Source: Fen731 sp964481885
GTDB taxonomy: Bacteria; Actinomycetota; Humimicrobiia; Humimicrobiales; Humimicrobiaceae
Direction of reading: 5' to 3'
NCBI GenBank assembly: GCA_964481885.1
Contig: CAYZUS010000032.1
Coordinates: 1-24,894 of the forward strand
DNA: 24,894 nt
Numbering within the stretch: position 1 is the first letter of the stretch; every line of letters starts with the position of its first letter. A model generated the notes under the pieces. It had not been told where the DNA came from, searched no databases, and worked only from the letters and a program-made list of their open reading frames with translations. Below, piece by piece: positions 22,642-24,894 of this stretch. The position numbers and the translations under genes were made by a program.

Positions 22642-23783
22642 AACTCCTGCAGAAAATAACCCCAAGGCATTACCTCGACTTTATCGTGGAGTCTTTTGTC
22701 TTTTTCATTACAGACTATAAAACTTTTTTTTGGCGAATACTCTTTGGTAAAAGCTTCCAGAGAGTAGAAATCTCTTTTATCAATACGGCTTGCACCTTTT
22801 ACTTCAATTGCAATTTCTCCTCCCGCCAAAACAAAATCCACTTCCAGTCCAGTTTTTGTCCTCCAGAAGTTTATCTCAAAATCTTTTTCACTGTATGATC
22901 TGTAAGCAAGCATCTCCATTAATATGAAGTGTTCAAAGGCCCTGCCAAATTCCTCACCTTTATCTTCTTTTAAATGCCGTTTTCTTAAAAACCCTGCAAC
23001 ACCTGTGTCAAAGAGATAGTATATGGGCGCTTTGGTTATAACGCTGCGTGACTGCCTTTTTTTAAAAGGTTCAATCCTTACTGCCAGCAGTGTGTCTATA
23101 AGGATTTGATAGTATTCTTTAACTGTTTTTGAATCTACGCCGCAATCACGGGCAATATTGGAGTAATTTGTAAGTTCTCCATGCGAATAGGAAAAAGCAT
23201 CAAAAAATCTGGAAAATGCAGGAACATTTCGAGTCAGTCCCTCAGCAAAGACTTCCTCCTTTAGATAATCTTCGACATATGCCTTCAAAGTTTTTAAGCA
23301 CTGCTTGTCGTCCTGTAAATAATGCGCAGGCACCATTCCGTGATTTAAGACATGCAAAAGATTTATGCCGGAAAGCTCGGCGCTGACAAGCGGAAACATT
23401 TCGTACCGCCAGGCTCTGCCCCCTAAAAGATTAACATGGCCCCTTCTTAATTTTCTGGCACTTGAACCGCATAAAATAAACCTTAATGCCTTATTTTCTA
23501 TCAGCCAGTGTACCTCATCAAGGATTTGGGGCACTTTCTGGACCTCATCAAGGATTATGGGGTGCTCTAGCACGCTTTTATCCAACGCAAGTATTTGCTC
23601 CCGCAGAATTGCGGGATTTTTGGAGACTTCCAGAAAAAAATCAGTTTTTAAAAAATCAAATACTTTGCTTTGCGGAAAGCGATTTTTTAAATAAGTGCTT
23701 TTACCTGTTTTTCTCGGCCCCCACAAAAAGGCTGACTGCCGGTTTGGAAGTTCTATATTTAGTATTCTTTTTATATAACTCAT
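22620..23783 (-). CDS. AAA ATPase with DUF4143-like C-terminus (second copy type)
   Basis: 387 aa. Walker A GPRKTGKS (22-29) and Walker B HPIILDE (74-80) are intact. SARKLRRGHVNLLGGRAWRYEMFPL is a conserved family segment. The C-terminal LEVDFVLAGGEIAIEVKG is again a PD-(D/E)XK-like motif. It is clearly diverged from the ATPase at 12.9-14.3 kb (different spacing and sequence), so it is not a recent duplicate. The ATG at 23783 begins the usual MSYIKRIL; AGGA lies 11 nt upstream. An in-frame GTG at 23810 lacks a ribosome binding site. It sits between the two surface-protein genes, on the same strand. Role unknown. Confidence 0.83.
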   Translation of the reverse strand: MSYIKRILNIELPNRQSAFLWGPRKTGKSTYLKNRFPQSKVFDFLKTDFFLEVSKNPAILREQILALDKSVLEHPIILDEVQKVPQILDEVHWLIENKALRFILCGSSARKLRRGHVNLLGGRAWRYEMFPLVSAELSGINLLHVLNHGMVPAHYLQDDKQCLKTLKAYVEDYLKEEVFAEGLTRNVPAFSRFFDAFSYSHGELTNYSNIARDCGVDSKTVKEYYQILIDTLLAVRIEPFKKRQSRSVITKAPIYYLFDTGVAGFLRKRHLKEDKGEEFGRAFEHFILMEMLAYRSYSEKDFEINFWRTKTGLEVDFVLAGGEIAIEVKGASRIDKRDFYSLEAFTKEYSPKKSFIVCNEKDKRLHDKVEVMPWGYFLQELWSGNIL

Positions 23784-23942
23784 CTGGATTTTATTCCTAA
23801 TTGGTATCACTATTACGTAGTATCTTCCATTTTAGTTAAAAAGTTAATATTTTTTTAGCTCTTGTTGAATAACCAGCTTAAAAGCCAAAATTAAAAAGTC
23901 TGCAGGATTAATGTTGACAAAGAATTCAAAAAACAATTGATA

Positions 23943-24345
23943 ATTATATCATAAATTTTGCTAATATTATTGACAGAAGTTAATTCACAATATAAAGGTA
24001 TGTTTTAAAGATTAATGCAATAAATTTCAGATTATTAAAATGGGATCTGGTAACTTGTTTTACCAAACTACCAGATCCCATTTAATGCTTTTCTTTTAAT
24101 ATCTTCTTATAAGGTTTTTAGTTTGATTCCAGTATAGTCTCTGCCACCACCCCATCAGGATATTTAAATATACATTATTTGTCTTTCTTTGAATGCCTCC
24201 ACTTATTTAAGTTCCTTCTTCTCAGGGAAGATATCAGCATTGCAAGTCCTGCAACAAGCGCTGACCCGCCCGAGACTGGGATAATCGGATCAATACCTGT
24301 AAATGCAAGTACCTGGATGCCACCTTCGGTTATTCCAGCAACAGT
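23943..24345 (-). repeat. Duplicated surface-gene tail, copy 2
   Basis: Second copy of the block described at 16434-16838. It includes the TGATATAAT promoter element, the terminator and the identical 113 bp (24233-24345) encoding the LAFTG sorting signal region. Upstream of 24345 the two genes differ completely. Confidence 0.85.
24038..24083 (-). terminator. Hairpin terminator after the second surface gene
   Basis: AAATGGGATCTGGTA (24038-24052) and TACCAGATCCCATTT (24069-24083) form a perfect 15-bp stem. The inner part has a few more pairs (TTG with CAA). The inner arms differ from the hairpin at 16529-16577, yet pairing is kept in both, which supports a real structure. Confidence 0.82.
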
Positions 24346-24894
24346 AATAGTTGGAGGAGCGCCAGGTGTATTGACAATAAAGAATGTCTTGCTTGTCGAT
24401 GTAGGACTAAATGACACAGTATAAGACGTGGTATCAAGTACATATGGAGCAGGAACTGATACTTCCTGGACCGTATAGTTCCTATACCATTCAAATCCTG
24501 AAACTGTTACATGTCCATCAGAACCGGTAACCATTATCTCTTTAAGCAGTCCGCCGTCATAGACATTAAATACTGCGCCTGCTACTGGAAGACCTGTTGC
24601 TGAGTCTGTCTTTATGATTGTTATAAATCCAGGGACTCTGGGGTCAGCTATTTCTGAAGTCAGAATTACTACAAGATGGGTTCCATCAATTGTCACAGGT
24701 GCTTCTTTTGGAAGATATCCTGGTGCAGGTGTCTGTATTTCGCGAACTATATAATCTCCCCATGGAAGATCTGTAAACTGTGCAAATCCAGCTGCATCTG
24801 TTGTCTGATCTGGAACAAGTGTTGTACCATCAGAATAAGTTGCACGCGTGACACCGTTTGATAAGAACAACCTGAATATTGAACCTGCAAGTGG
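24175..24894 (-). CDS. LAFTG-type surface protein with SpaA-like domains (3' part only)
   Basis: Partial: the frame stays open through the right end of the window, so about 239 C-terminal residues are visible. It begins PLAGSIFRLFLSNGVTR, a SpaA/Cna-B-type domain (about the first 95 residues). A second such domain follows, from about TIIKTDSATGLPVAGAVFNV to VSFSPTSTSKTFFIVNT. The C-terminus ITVAGITEGGIQVLAFTG, a hydrophobic helix and RRR matches the giant protein almost exactly. SpaA-type domains often carry Lys-Asn isopeptide bonds in pilin and stalk proteins. Probably a wall-anchored stalk or pilin-like protein. Confidence 0.88.
   Translation of the reverse strand, partial: PLAGSIFRLFLSNGVTRATYSDGTTLVPDQTTDAAGFAQFTDLPWGDYIVREIQTPAPGYLPKEAPVTIDGTHLVVILTSEIADPRVPGFITIIKTDSATGLPVAGAVFNVYDGGLLKEIMVTGSDGHVTVSGFEWYRNYTVQEVSVPAPYVLDTTSYTVSFSPTSTSKTFFIVNTPGAPPTITVAGITEGGIQVLAFTGIDPIIPVSGGSALVAGLAMLISSLRRRNLNKWRHSKKDK

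Overview
The window comes from an AT-rich bacterial chromosome, probably a Gram-positive (monoderm) anaerobe. Supporting signs are a GatCA-type amidotransferase pair, an NAD-dependent DNA ligase, and surface proteins ending in LAFTG followed by a hydrophobic stretch and RRR (a sortase-type signal most often seen in Actinomycetota). A cyclic-di-GMP-II riboswitch is also present, a class known mainly from Clostridia. I would guess an uncultured Actinomycetota or Bacillota lineage; the sequence alone does not settle this.

Layout. Bases 1-2108 hold tandem repeats and gatC-gatA (minus strand). Bases 2507-4993 (plus) hold a membrane PAS-GGDEF diguanylate cyclase, a run of three unrelated minisatellites, and a small lipoprotein. 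Bases 5045-5822 are a VapBC-like toxin-antitoxin pair with its promoter. Bases 5956-9101 are ligA, with a ~95-residue low-complexity insertion, tightly coupled to a CPBP membrane protease. Bases 9189-15390 are a defence/stress island: a MazEF-like pair with a RhuM-Fic fusion gene behind it, a MntA-HepT pair, a DUF4143 ATPase, a second MNT-HEPN pair, a relic of a second ATPase copy, and a broken DUF2283 gene. Bases 15453-16376 encode a tandem rhodanese lipoprotein. Bases 16668-24894 carry a giant LAFTG surface protein (1824 aa), a second DUF4143 ATPase, and the 3' end of a second LAFTG surface protein. The last ~400 bp of the two surface-protein loci are duplicated.

How it fits together. The most informative element is the leader of the giant surface gene. 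A near-consensus promoter is followed directly by an RNA matching the cyclic-di-GMP-II aptamer core (a 14-nt loop, a pseudoknot, and the GCTAATAGCGTAACCGAC segment), then an intrinsic terminator whose 5' arm is the aptamer's own AACCGAC. This geometry predicts that c-di-GMP turns the surface protein on, as for sortase-anchored adhesins of Clostridioides difficile. The GGDEF protein in the same window could supply the signal.

A second theme is tandem-repeat slippage. At least eight short repeat arrays of different sequence and period (11, 14, 15, 17, 21, about 30, 33 and 70 bp) lie in intergenic DNA and in ligA. Two of them have duplicated the start-codon region of a gene (gatA and mntA), each creating an 8-codon mini-ORF ending just upstream of the real start.
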